64,000 nucleotides of DNA from JBPEWY01 sp965224095 (GTDB lineage Bacteria > Bacteroidota > Bacteroidia > Flavobacteriales > Flavobacteriaceae), in assembly GCA_965224095.1 (NCBI GenBank), contig OZ245039.1, positions 1,798,001-1,862,000 on the forward strand, read 5' to 3'. Every line of letters begins with the position of its first letter. The first letter of the stretch is position 1. Both the position numbers and the translations under genes were made by a program. The notes beneath the pieces are model-generated. The model searched no databases. It worked only from the letters and a program-made list of their open reading frames with translations, and was not told where the DNA came from. Of this stretch, positions 53,294-61,442 are shown piece by piece.

Positions 53294-53619
53294 CTTTCCG
53301 GGGCCAGTTCTACCTCGAGTCCGTCCATTTCTTCTGCGATATGGATCTGACAACCCAGGCGACTGTTATCCTGCACATAAAACGCTTCCGATAGCATGGC
53401 TTCCTCATCGGGGCTCATTTCCGGTAATTCATGATTCGAAACCACATAGCACTGGCACGAAGCACACATGGCCATTCCTCCGCATACTCCAATGGTACCC
53501 TCAGGCGCAAGTTCGTAAGCCCGAACCAATTCCATTAAATTCATTGCCATATCTGTAGGGGCGTCCACTTCATGTTTAATTCCCTCTCTATCGGTAATGT
53601 GTATTTTAATATCCGGCAT
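53290..53619 (-). CDS. [2Fe-2S] ferredoxin, adrenodoxin type
   Basis: 109-residue electron carrier. Cluster ligands C46, C52 and C55 in GVCGGMAMCASCQC and C90 in RLGCQI follow the C-x5-C-x2-C...C pattern. It overlaps the end of the membrane hydroxylase gene by 14 bases, and an FNR gene lies just upstream, so it probably passes electrons from FNR to the hydroxylase, or serves Fe-S assembly. Confidence 0.92.
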   Translation of the reverse strand: MPDIKIHITDREGIKHEVDAPTDMAMNLMELVRAYELAPEGTIGVCGGMAMCASCQCYVVSNHELPEMSPDEEAMLSEAFYVQDNSRLGCQIHIAEEMDGLEVELAPES

Positions 53620-54526
53620 TTTTATCCTTAATTTTTGCTCTTAGTGTTTTAGCTCTTTTGTCCTGTCCGTCATGACTCCAGCCCGGGGCCAAAAAAATAT
53701 ATTTCAGTTTGTCTGTCAATTTTTTAGCGCGTTGCACATCTCTTCGTATGGCACTGTATTCATGGGTTGCCACATTGAAAGGACGATATGTTTTAATATT
53801 TTTGGTGAGTCCGTATACGGGTTTTTCAAAATCCTTCTCCTCAGAAAATGTGCCAAACCATCTATCCCAAATAATAAATATTCCGGCGTGATTGCAATCT
53901 AAATATCTGATATTGGAGGCGTGATGCACTCTGTGATGTGATGGTGTATTAAAAATAAGCTCGATACCATAAGGAAGCTTTCCAACCAATTCGGTATGAA
54001 CCCAAAACTGATAGATTAGGCTAATGCCCATCATGGTAAAAACCATCAACGGATCGAAGCCCAAAAAAGGAATCCAGAGCCAAAAGAAAAATTTATGAAT
54101 ACGTTCGCCTACTCCCTGACGTAAAGCCGTTCCGAAATTCATTTTAAGTGAAGAATGATGAGGCACATGGCCTGCCCATAACACCCTGACCTCATGATTA
54201 GCCCTGTGAAACCAGTAATAAGTTATATCGTCCATAAACAACAGTAGTACCCATGCCCACCACTGGCGCTGCACAATATCTTTTAAAGGGCTTATTTCAT
54301 GAAGATAATAAAACGCCACAAATGCCAGTATTTTAGGTATAAATTCTACAACTGCCGATAGGATTAACATCCACATGGAGGCAAGCGTATCTTTACCGTA
54401 ATACAAATCCAGATGCTTTTTTCTGTCGACAATGACCTCCAGGATTACCGCGATAAAAAAAACAGGCAATGCCAATATGGTCAAGTTATCCTGTAATACA
54501 TAGGTAATGATTTCCTGAAGAGTCAT
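53606..54526 (-). CDS. Sterol desaturase/fatty-acid hydroxylase-family membrane di-iron protein
   Basis: 306 residues with four or more membrane helices. The His clusters of the fatty-acid hydroxylase superfamily are present: YWFHRANHE near 120, HVPHHSS near 138 and SHHRVHHAS near 200, plus CNHAG. These bind a di-iron centre that activates oxygen. The substrate (lipid, carotenoid or other) cannot be read. It is placed between FNR and ferredoxin genes, an apt electron-transfer chain. Confidence 0.88.
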   Translation of the reverse strand: MTLQEIITYVLQDNLTILALPVFFIAVILEVIVDRKKHLDLYYGKDTLASMWMLILSAVVEFIPKILAFVAFYYLHEISPLKDIVQRQWWAWVLLLFMDDITYYWFHRANHEVRVLWAGHVPHHSSLKMNFGTALRQGVGERIHKFFFWLWIPFLGFDPLMVFTMMGISLIYQFWVHTELVGKLPYGIELIFNTPSHHRVHHASNIRYLDCNHAGIFIIWDRWFGTFSEEKDFEKPVYGLTKNIKTYRPFNVATHEYSAIRRDVQRAKKLTDKLKYIFLAPGWSHDGQDKRAKTLRAKIKDKNAGY

Positions 54527-54540
54527 CGATGGAAATTTTA

Positions 54541-55596
54541 TTATTCAATAGTTTTAATAACCGCTTTTTCCGCTTCTTTCCGAGATCCATCAAACCCGTC
54601 GATACCGCTTACCGTGGTATATTTTAGCACATATCGTTTCCCCGGATTAATTTTTTGATAGGCGCTTTGGCACATAAGGGTTGCCTCGTGAAACCCACAA
54701 AGAATAAGCTTGAGTTTGCCGGGGTACGTATTCACATCACCAATAGCGTAAATTCCGGGAATATTGGTTTGGTAATCCAGGGTATTATCAACCTTAATGG
54801 CATTCTTTTCTATTTCAAGTCCCCAATCGGCTATAGGGCCTAGTTTAGGTGAAAGGCCGAACAATGGAATAAAGTAATCTGTTTCCAGTTTGTACTGTTC
54901 TCCTTCTTTTTCAAAGGTAACTGCTTCCAGCTCATCTTTTCCGTGTAGTTTTACTACTTCAGCCGGGGTTATCAGGGTAATTTTCCCTTCTTTTTTTAAA
55001 GCCTGTACTTTTTCTACCGAATCTAATGCCCCCCTAAATTCATTGCGACGATGTATTAGTGTTACTTCGGAGGCTACCTCCGAAAGGAAAATACTCCAGT
55101 CCAAGGCCGAATCTCCACCGCCTGCAATAACTACGCGTTTATTTTTATAGAGATCCGGATCTTTAATAAAATAAGCTACACCTTTTCCGTCTTCATAATC
55201 ACCGATAGCATCAATAAGGGGTTTTCTCGGTTCAAAACTTCCCAATCCGCCTGCAATTGCAACAACAGGAGCCTGGTGTTGCGTTCCCTTATTAGTAGTT
55301 ACCAAAAAAGTTCCGTCATCCATTTTTTCAATGGTTTCGGCACGTTCCCCTAATGTGAATCCCGGTTCAAAAGGTGCTATTTGATCCATTAGATTCTTTA
55401 CCAGATCTCCGGCGAGTACTTCGGGAAATCCAGGGATATCATAAATAGGTTTTTTGGGGTATATTTCGGCGCATTGTCCGCCTGGTTGCGGAAGTGCATC
55501 AATCAAATGGCATTTCAATTTCAGAAGTCCGGCCTCAAAAACAGCAAAAAGCCCCGTAGGGCCTGCTCCTATAATAAGTATATCTGTTTTAATCAT
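54541..55596 (-). CDS. Thioredoxin-reductase-like ferredoxin/flavodoxin-NADP reductase
   Basis: 351-residue flavoprotein of the YumC/FNR2 type. FAD motif ILIIGAGPTGLFAVFEAG at the N terminus, NADP motif VVIAGGGDSALDW near 155 and the FAD end GIYAIGDVNTYPGKLKLI near 280. The redox CxxC of thioredoxin reductases is missing, which separates FNR from TrxB. Lies 12 bases after the NifU-like gene and 14 before the hydroxylase gene. Confidence 0.92.
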   Translation of the reverse strand: MIKTDILIIGAGPTGLFAVFEAGLLKLKCHLIDALPQPGGQCAEIYPKKPIYDIPGFPEVLAGDLVKNLMDQIAPFEPGFTLGERAETIEKMDDGTFLVTTNKGTQHQAPVVAIAGGLGSFEPRKPLIDAIGDYEDGKGVAYFIKDPDLYKNKRVVIAGGGDSALDWSIFLSEVASEVTLIHRRNEFRGALDSVEKVQALKKEGKITLITPAEVVKLHGKDELEAVTFEKEGEQYKLETDYFIPLFGLSPKLGPIADWGLEIEKNAIKVDNTLDYQTNIPGIYAIGDVNTYPGKLKLILCGFHEATLMCQSAYQKINPGKRYVLKYTTVSGIDGFDGSRKEAEKAVIKTIE

Positions 55597-55607
55597 CGTA
55601 TATAAAA

Positions 55608-55844
55608 CTAGTCAACATTAATTACCCGTTCTATATGAGGGGCATATTTTTTAATGGTCATTTCAACTCCACTCTTAAGCGTCATTTGGTTTACGCTACA
55701 CCCCACACAAGCTCCTTCCAATCGTACTTTTACAAGATTATCATCAATAGCAACCAACGATATATTACCCCCATCGCTTTCCAGAAAAGGTCGGATTTCT
55801 GCCAGCGCTTTTTCTACATTATGTTTAACTTCCTCGGTTGTCAT
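55608..55844 (-). CDS. NifU C-terminal-domain Fe-S scaffold protein
   Basis: 78-residue protein made almost only of the NifU/Nfu cluster-carrier domain. The CxxC motif is C46-V-G-C49 in EGACVGCSVNQMTL. It is likely to receive and pass on Fe-S clusters. It lies 1 base after the Mrp gene and before the FNR gene, in an operon with two Fe-S consumers or their suppliers. Confidence 0.93.
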   Translation of the reverse strand: MTTEEVKHNVEKALAEIRPFLESDGGNISLVAIDDNLVKVRLEGACVGCSVNQMTLKSGVEMTIKKYAPHIERVINVD

Positions 55845-55845
55845 T

Positions 55846-56976
55846 TTATTTTTTATTAACGGCAGAGCATCCTGCCATGGTTGTAATTTTAATCGCTTCG
55901 GTAGGCGGAAGGTCTTTATTGCGTTTTACCACTTCCGAAACTGTATTCCTGGTAATGGTCTCAAATGCTTCCTCCAGTGGCGTAGCTGTTTGAAGGGCTG
56001 CGGGGCGACCCACATCTCCTGCTTCTCTGATACTCTGTACCAGTGGTAGTTCTCCCAGAAAAGGGATTTTCATATCGGTTGCCAGATTTTGTGCTCCTTC
56101 CTTTCCAAAGATATAGTACCTGTTGTCCGGCAGCTCTTCCGGCGTAAAATAAGCCATATTTTCAATAATTCCCAGCACAGGAACATTAATGGCTTCCTGC
56201 TGAAACATTGCCACTCCTTTACGGGCATCTGCCAGGGCGACAGACTGCGGTGTGCTAACTACCACGGCCCCTGTAATGGGTAACGACTGCATAATACTTA
56301 GATGGATATCTCCTGTTCCGGGAGGCAAATCGATAAGCATAAAATCCAATGCACCCCAGGCAGCATCAAAAATCATTTGATTCAGCGCTTTGGAGGCCAT
56401 TGGGCCTCTCCAAATTACAGCCTGATTGGGCTGGGTAAAAAATCCAATTGAAAGTATTTTAACCCCATAATTCTCTACGGGTTTCATTTTCGATTTTCCA
56501 TCAACGTTCACAGCCAGTGGTTTTTCACCTTCCACATCAAACATAATAGGAACCGAAGGACCATAAATATCTGCGTCCAGCAAACCCACTTTAAATCCCA
56601 TTTTAGCAAGGGTTACGGCCAAATTTGAAGTTACTGTAGATTTACCCACTCCTCCCTTACCGGAAGCCACAGCAATTATATTTTTTATTCCCGGAATAGA
56701 TTTCCCTTTAATCTGGGGTTTTTCGGGAACTTCAACCCGAATGTTTACTTTTACTTTTGCTTTTTCATAAACCAGATCATGAATAGTTTTCATGATTTCA
56801 ACTTCCGTTTTCTTACGTGCCTGTAACGAAGGATTTCCGATAGTGATATCTACCACCACTTCATCGGCAAATGTCATTACATTGGTTACAGCACCACTTT
56901 CCACCATATTTTTTCCTTCGCCCGGTGCCGAAATTGTTTCAAGCGCTTTGTATATATCTTTCTTGTTAAGCTTCAT
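55846..56976 (-). CDS. Mrp/ApbC-family P-loop Fe-S carrier ATPase
   Basis: 376 residues. An N-terminal MIP18/DUF59 domain (about 5-85) precedes the P-loop NTPase with SGKGGVGKSTVT (105-115), the deviant Walker A of the MinD/Mrp group. A GLLDADIYGPSVP stretch and an LPPGTGD motif follow. It lacks the usual double CxxC of some relatives; C-terminal C is in MAGCSAV. It transfers Fe-S clusters to apoproteins. First gene of the Mrp-NifU-FNR-hydroxylase-ferredoxin run. Confidence 0.92.
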   Translation of the reverse strand: MKLNKKDIYKALETISAPGEGKNMVESGAVTNVMTFADEVVVDITIGNPSLQARKKTEVEIMKTIHDLVYEKAKVKVNIRVEVPEKPQIKGKSIPGIKNIIAVASGKGGVGKSTVTSNLAVTLAKMGFKVGLLDADIYGPSVPIMFDVEGEKPLAVNVDGKSKMKPVENYGVKILSIGFFTQPNQAVIWRGPMASKALNQMIFDAAWGALDFMLIDLPPGTGDIHLSIMQSLPITGAVVVSTPQSVALADARKGVAMFQQEAINVPVLGIIENMAYFTPEELPDNRYYIFGKEGAQNLATDMKIPFLGELPLVQSIREAGDVGRPAALQTATPLEEAFETITRNTVSEVVKRNKDLPPTEAIKITTMAGCSAVNKK

Positions 56977-57157
56977 AATTAGCTTTTAGCCTGTTTAAAA
57001 TGATTCTAAATTGCAAATATAGCAGTTACAATTCAGAAACTAAAGTAAAGCGTATTTAAAAGAATGATGCAAAAATAGATGAGATTGATATGGTATAAAA
57101 TGATAAAAATCAGCCCATATAGCAAGGTTCATTTCGGGGTATGATGAAGGTATTACC

Positions 57158-57490
57158 TTATAATTCAAGTGACGGATCCCAAAAGTGTTCGCCAAAATTC
57201 ACTATTTGATTATCCTGAACCTCAATTCCCTCGTTTTCCAACAGTTGTTGCATTAAATTAGTACCGCTAAAATGATGTTTTCCGGTAAGTACTCCATTTC
57301 TATTTACAACTCTATGAGCCGGTACGTCTTCTTTTAAACCGGATCCGTTCATTGCCCATCCCACCATTCGGGCGCTTCTGGCCGTACCCAGATATCTGGC
57401 TATAGCCCCATAACTGGTTACTCTGCCATAAGGGATTTGTCTGGCAACCTCATATACCTTTTCAAAAAAATTACTATTGTCTTTAACCAT
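57158..57490 (-). CDS. Alkyltransferase-like (ATL) DNA-damage recognition protein
   Basis: 110 residues related to the C-terminal domain of O6-alkylguanine-DNA alkyltransferase. ARQIPYGRVTSYGAIA, the arginine-finger stretch SARMVGWAMNGS and the active-site stretch VPAHRVVNRNG are present, but A58 replaces the Cys of PCHRV. Proteins with Trp or Ala here cannot accept alkyl groups and, in known ATL proteins, flag lesions for nucleotide excision repair. No N-terminal MGMT domain. It lies 3 bases after the LysE-type gene. Confidence 0.87.
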   Translation of the reverse strand: MVKDNSNFFEKVYEVARQIPYGRVTSYGAIARYLGTARSARMVGWAMNGSGLKEDVPAHRVVNRNGVLTGKHHFSGTNLMQQLLENEGIEVQDNQIVNFGEHFWDPSLEL

Positions 57491-57493
57491 TAA

Positions 57494-58123
57494 TTACTTG
57501 TAAAAAATCCGAATAAATGTTATAACCACTAAGATCATCATTAAAACACTCAGTATATAATCTGAATACTTCGAAAAACGATCCGATTTCGACTCCAGTT
57601 TATTAAAATAAATAATATACATATAGAGCATGGCAAAGGTTCCCAAACCTGCCGCCAGCATAAAGACAGCAATGTCCTGCCATTCAAAATTAATCCATCC
57701 CGAAGCGTTCCAGGCAGCATTAAGTCCGCTGTAATACGGAATAGCCAGTAAATTCAAACTGGCGAGGAACATCCCCTTAAAAAAGCTGCTCTTTTTACTC
57801 ACATTGACCATTTTAATTTTCTTTTCTCTATTCTTCCTGGCAACAATAAAAAAATAAACGGCAAATACGGCAAATACGATTAGTGCTATTTTTAGCAGCG
57901 TATCTATAACAACCGGATTATTATATAGAAACTTAGAGATTAATACGCCTATATAAGCCTGTAGCATTACAATAATACACACGCCGGTTGCAAACATGAG
58001 CGCATTTAACTTCCCTTTTTTGACACTTATTTTTGCGGCATTCATATTGAGCAATCCCGGAGGGACCGTTGCCATAAATGCTGCGGAAAAAGTGGCAAAA
58101 AAAAGGATAATTAAGTGAGTCAT
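57494..58123 (-). CDS. LysE-type transporter
   Basis: 209 residues, six membrane helices. TVPPGLLNMNAAKISVKKGKLNAL near the N terminus (core PPGLLNMNAAK) is the family-conserved segment, and an AIPYYSGLNAAWNASGWINF loop links helices 4 and 5. Members export amino acids such as Lys, Arg, Thr or homoserine; here the substrate is unknown. The start overlaps the trmB stop (ATGA). Confidence 0.85.
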   Translation of the reverse strand: MTHLIILFFATFSAAFMATVPPGLLNMNAAKISVKKGKLNALMFATGVCIIVMLQAYIGVLISKFLYNNPVVIDTLLKIALIVFAVFAVYFFIVARKNREKKIKMVNVSKKSSFFKGMFLASLNLLAIPYYSGLNAAWNASGWINFEWQDIAVFMLAAGLGTFAMLYMYIIYFNKLESKSDRFSKYSDYILSVLMMILVVITFIRIFYK

Positions 58124-58794
58124 TCGCTTAATGTAAACTTAATATAGGTAATGGGTTTTCCCTGTTCAAGATACTGTTTTTCGTAAAAAGTCTGAATTTC
58201 CGTTACATCTTTAGGAGTATACATGTTTTTATATACATCATGATGTGCGTAGAGCACTTCCATATCCAGACCTTTTAATAGGCCGAGCGTATAACCGTGT
58301 AAAAATTCGCTGTCTGTTTTTAAATGAACAAAACCTTCGGGTTTTAATATTCTTTTGTATTTGCTTAAAAAATCCGGATTGGTAAGCCGGTGTTTTGTGC
58401 GTTTATACTTGATTTGCGGATCCGGGAAGGTAATCCAGATTTCATCCACTTCATCTTTATCAAACAACCGGTCTATTAATTCAATTTGTGTTCTCAAAAA
58501 AGCCACATTCTCGAGGTTTTCTTCCAAGGCGGTTTTTGCTCCGCGCCAAAAACGGGCTCCTTTTATATCGATACCTATAAAATTTCGATCCGGATATCTT
58601 CGTGCCAGATTGATGCAATATTCTCCTTTACCGCAACCCAACTCAAGCACTATCGGGTTCTCATTCTTAAAATAACGGTTCCATTTTCCCTTCCACATAA
58701 ACACGCCTTCCAGAATATCATCCCGCTCCGGTTGTATTACATTGATGAATGCTTCGTTTTCCTTAAATCGTTTCAGTTTGTTTTTACTTCCCAA
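58120..58794 (-). CDS. trmB: tRNA (guanosine(46)-N7)-methyltransferase
   Basis: Methylates G46 in the variable loop of tRNA. SAM motif VLELGCGKGEYCINLARR near residue 50, IGIDIKGARFWRG after it, and the tRNA-binding/catalytic ITFPDPQIKYKRTKHRL segment (core FPDPQIKYKRTKHR). I place the start at TTG 58794 (LGSKNKLKRF), because the family begins at this GSKNKLKRF segment and a TAnnTTTG element (58811-58818) lies 16 bases upstream. The longer frame back to 58947 runs into the histidine kinase gene and carries unrelated sequence. Confidence 0.9.
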   Translation of the reverse strand: MGSKNKLKRFKENEAFINVIQPERDDILEGVFMWKGKWNRYFKNENPIVLELGCGKGEYCINLARRYPDRNFIGIDIKGARFWRGAKTALEENLENVAFLRTQIELIDRLFDKDEVDEIWITFPDPQIKYKRTKHRLTNPDFLSKYKRILKPEGFVHLKTDSEFLHGYTLGLLKGLDMEVLYAHHDVYKNMYTPKDVTEIQTFYEKQYLEQGKPITYIKFTLSE

Positions 58795-58810
58795 ATAACA
58801 AGATTTTACA

Positions 58811-58818
58811 CAAAAATA
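58811..58818 (-). promoter_or_regulatory. Bacteroidota -7 element for trmB
   Basis: TATTTTTG on the minus strand matches TAnnTTTG and lies in the 64 bases between the histidine kinase stop and the chosen trmB TTG, 16 bases upstream of it. Confidence 0.45.
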
Positions 58819-58858
58819 AGGAAATCCAAATGCCGGAAAAGGAAGAAAAGGCGAAGAA

Positions 58859-59905
58859 TTATTTTTTTGCCTTTTCCAAAGTAAAAGAAAACTCCGAACC
58901 GATTCCATAAGAGCTTTCCACATAAATTTTTTCCTCGTGTGCCTCAATAATATGCTTCACTATAGACAGCCCCAATCCGGAGCCTCCTTCTTTGCGGCTA
59001 CCACTTTTATCTACCCTGAAAAATCGTTCAAAAAGCCTGGGGATGTTTTGTTCTTCAATACCCTCTCCGTTATCGGTTATTCGAACAATCACTTTATTCT
59101 TAATAAGGTTTTCAATACTCACTTCGGTGGTTCCATCCGGGTTGCCGTATTTAATCGAGTTAACTATTAAATTGGTAACAACCTGTTGTATTCGCTCCCG
59201 GTCGGCATAAACCTCAATGGGCTTGTCATAATCCATATCGAACATGAGTGTAATCTTCTTTTTAGCCGCCTTCATCTCCAATAATTCAAATACACTTCTT
59301 ACGAGTTCTACCACGTCAAAGTTTTCATATTCCAGATTCACATCGCCACTTTCCAGTTTTGTGATCATGTCCAGATCTTTAATTATATAGATCAATCTTT
59401 CCACACCTTTAGCAGCCCGATTTAAGTATTTCTTACGAACGTTTTTATCATTCATTGCACCATCCAACAAGGTTAAAATATAACCCTGTACGGTAAACAA
59501 AGGCGTTTTTAGTTCATGCGATACGTTTCCGAGAAATTCCTTCCTATAGGCTTCTCTCACTTTAAGTGTTTCAATTTCCAGCTTTTTATCCTGAGCAAAT
59601 TTTTCTATTTCCTCAGTAAGCGTTTTCATATCGGTGGTAACGGGCTGGTTATGGAAAGATTTAGATTCCAGCAAAGAAACATCGTCATAAATTTTCTTGA
59701 CTCTTTTATAGATAAACTTCTCAACTCTGTACTGTATAATAAGAAAAGACACTAAAAAGAGCAGACATGCCAGGGTAAAAATCACAATAAGATTTACCGA
59801 CTCCAACCAATATAACAGAACCACCAGAAAGGTTGTGGACAGTAATGTTATAAAAAGTGCCGAACGAAAAGCAAATTTATATGACTTTCTGAGTCGTGTT
59901 GCCAT
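58859..59905 (-). CDS. PhoR-like sensor histidine kinase
   Basis: 348 residues. Two N-terminal membrane helices (about 14-33 and 38-58) with almost no periplasmic loop between them, so it senses inside the membrane or cytoplasm. The HisKA box NVSHELKTPLFTVQGY has H130. ATPase boxes: N in VTNLIVNSIKYGN, G1 RITDNGEGIEE, F FERFFRVDKSGSRKEG, G2 GSGLGLSIVKHI. Its ATG shares one base with the stop of the response regulator (TAATG), so the two are co-translated. Confidence 0.9.
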   Translation of the reverse strand: MATRLRKSYKFAFRSALFITLLSTTFLVVLLYWLESVNLIVIFTLACLLFLVSFLIIQYRVEKFIYKRVKKIYDDVSLLESKSFHNQPVTTDMKTLTEEIEKFAQDKKLEIETLKVREAYRKEFLGNVSHELKTPLFTVQGYILTLLDGAMNDKNVRKKYLNRAAKGVERLIYIIKDLDMITKLESGDVNLEYENFDVVELVRSVFELLEMKAAKKKITLMFDMDYDKPIEVYADRERIQQVVTNLIVNSIKYGNPDGTTEVSIENLIKNKVIVRITDNGEGIEEQNIPRLFERFFRVDKSGSRKEGGSGLGLSIVKHIIEAHEEKIYVESSYGIGSEFSFTLEKAKK

Positions 59906-60594
59906 TACAGGACAAACTTATAGCCTACTCCTTTTACGGTTTTAAAATGAGCATTTCCAATTTTTTCGCGAAGTTTTCTAATATGAACATCGATGGTTCT
60001 TCCTCCTACCACAACTTCATTACCCCATACTTTATCCAGGATTTCATCTCTTTTAAATACTTTTCCCGGTTTGGATGCCAATAAAGCCAATAATTCGAAC
60101 TCCTTTCTCGGGAGAATAATTTCCTCTTTTTTCCTTACAATCTTATATTCTTCACGATTAATAACAATATCTCCTACTTTAAACATCTGATCTTCCCGGT
60201 TGTCATTCTCCTCTTTCAATCTCCTGAGCAAAGCTTTCACTTTACTAATTAATACCTTAGGTTTTATAGGCTTGGTTATGTAATCATCAGCTCCTGCTTC
60301 AAATCCTGCCACCAGCGAATAATCCTCTCCGCGCGCTGTTAAAAAGGTGATTACCGTATTGGATAATTCCGGGATTTTTCGAATCTGCTCACATGCTTCT
60401 ATCCCATCCATTTCAGGCATCATTACATCAAGGATAATTAGGTGTGGTTGTACCTTCTTTGCCTTGGCAACAGCTTCTACTCCATTCTTAGCAGTGCTAA
60501 TATTATAACCCTGTGAGGAAAGATTATAACTTACTATTTCCAAAATATCCGGTTCATCATCCACCAATAATATCTTTATGTCAGCTTTTTTCAT
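59905..60594 (-). CDS. PhoB/OmpR-family response regulator
   Basis: 229 residues. Receiver with D12-D13, phospho-acceptor D56 in LIILDVMMPEMDG, T/A switch residue in TFLTARGED and K in YITKPIKP, then a winged-helix DNA-binding domain (RTIDVHIRKLREKIG). No pst or phosphatase gene is next to it, so the signal may not be phosphate. Upstream (60654-60695) lies a set of four similar half-sites that could be its own binding sites. Confidence 0.9.
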   Translation of the reverse strand: MKKADIKILLVDDEPDILEIVSYNLSSQGYNISTAKNGVEAVAKAKKVQPHLIILDVMMPEMDGIEACEQIRKIPELSNTVITFLTARGEDYSLVAGFEAGADDYITKPIKPKVLISKVKALLRRLKEENDNREDQMFKVGDIVINREEYKIVRKKEEIILPRKEFELLALLASKPGKVFKRDEILDKVWGNEVVVGGRTIDVHIRKLREKIGNAHFKTVKGVGYKFVL

Positions 60595-60653
60595 CTGTGA
60601 ATATAGTTTTGACTCTGCCCAAAAGTAAAGATAATATTAAATAGTTTAGAGTG

Positions 60654-60695
60654 TTAACATTGATTTAATGTGACGGTTACAATGAGGTAACATGA
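60654..60695. promoter_or_regulatory. Four-copy repeat upstream of the phoB-like gene
   Basis: TTAACATTGA (60654), TTTAATGTGA (60664), GTTACAATGA (60676) and GGTAACATGA (60686) follow one another, with the TGA ends 10, 12 and 10 bases apart. The helical-turn spacing resembles tandem sites of PhoB/OmpR-type regulators. It lies 60-100 bases before the response regulator start. Confidence 0.45.
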
Positions 60696-60836
60696 CCGTT
60701 AAAATAATTCCTCCCAAGCAATATGGATCTTAGTGCAAGTTTTGCATAAAATCATTCAATCTGGCATTTTTTTTGCAGTTTATACCAAAAAAATGTTATT
60801 TGCAGACTTTAACAAAATCGAAAATGCATTTTTTAT

Positions 60837-60844
60837 TATATTTG
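60837..60844 (+). promoter_or_regulatory. -7 element for first mini T9SS cargo gene
   Basis: TATATTTG matches TAnnTTTG; 36 bases before the ATG at 60880. No clear -33 match. Confidence 0.45.
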
Positions 60845-60879
60845 AATTTATTAATTCGATTTGAGTTAACGAGACGCTT

Positions 60880-61236
60880 ATGAAAAAACTTTACCTCATT
60901 ATTCTCTTATTTACTTCTTTTACTTTCTATGGCCAGGAAGTTGGGTCGACTCAGTCTGTTGACCTGAATAATCCACCGGAATCGCAGGTATTAATCGAAG
61001 GAGAAATTGAAGGCTTCCGGATGTTTCCTAATCCTGTTACCTCAGGGACCCTGAATATTTATACCCGAAACAATCGATCTAAAACGGTTATTATTTACGA
61101 TATTCTGGGAAAGCAGGTTTATAATAGAATTATTTCGGCTACCAGCATTGATGTTTCCAACATTGCAAAAGGAGTATATATTTTGAGAGTAACCGAAGGA
61201 GAAAATACTTCTTCCAGAAAATTGGTTATTCAATAA
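60880..61236 (+). CDS. Mini T9SS cargo protein (signal peptide plus type A sorting domain), copy 1
   Basis: 118 residues. Signal peptide (KLYLIILLFTSFTFYGQ), about 25 linker residues, then a C-terminal type A sorting domain from about residue 45: GFRMFPNPVTSGTLNIYT, IIYDILGKQV, IDVSNIAKGVYILRV, SSRKLVIQ. The domain directs export through the type IX secretion system, where it is usually fused to a large enzyme or adhesin. Here there is almost nothing else. It is paralogous to the next gene. Function unknown. Confidence 0.87.
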   Translation: MKKLYLIILLFTSFTFYGQEVGSTQSVDLNNPPESQVLIEGEIEGFRMFPNPVTSGTLNIYTRNNRSKTVIIYDILGKQVYNRIISATSIDVSNIAKGVYILRVTEGENTSSRKLVIQ

Positions 61237-61257
61237 ATTTTTAAATAAAAAACGTAT

Positions 61258-61287
61258 AAAAAGTCCCTTAAATTGGGACTTTTTTTG
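61258..61287 (+). terminator. Terminator after mini T9SS cargo gene 1
   Basis: Stem AAAAAGTCCC / GGGACTTTTT with a 7-base loop, then T residues, 21 bases after the stop. Confidence 0.85.
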
Positions 61288-61412
61288 TTTCTTCAATTCC
61301 GGATACAACTGCATTTTAACGGTAAAATTATTCCATATAACAGAAATATTGCATTTCACCTACTAAAAGGAGCCGTTCACAACATTGCCCAACGCCAGGC
61401 TTTCTTTTTTAG

Positions 61413-61420
61413 TACATTTG
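61413..61420 (+). promoter_or_regulatory. -7 element for second mini T9SS cargo gene
   Basis: TACATTTG fits TAnnTTTG, 23 bases before the ATG at 61443, downstream of the preceding terminator. Confidence 0.45.
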
Positions 61421-61442
61421 GTATGAAATAGTTATAAAAATC

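Noticed and set aside
56977..57157. 181-base gap before the Mrp operon, checked for RNA genes or terminators
   Set aside because: AT-rich with no convincing stem or promoter match.
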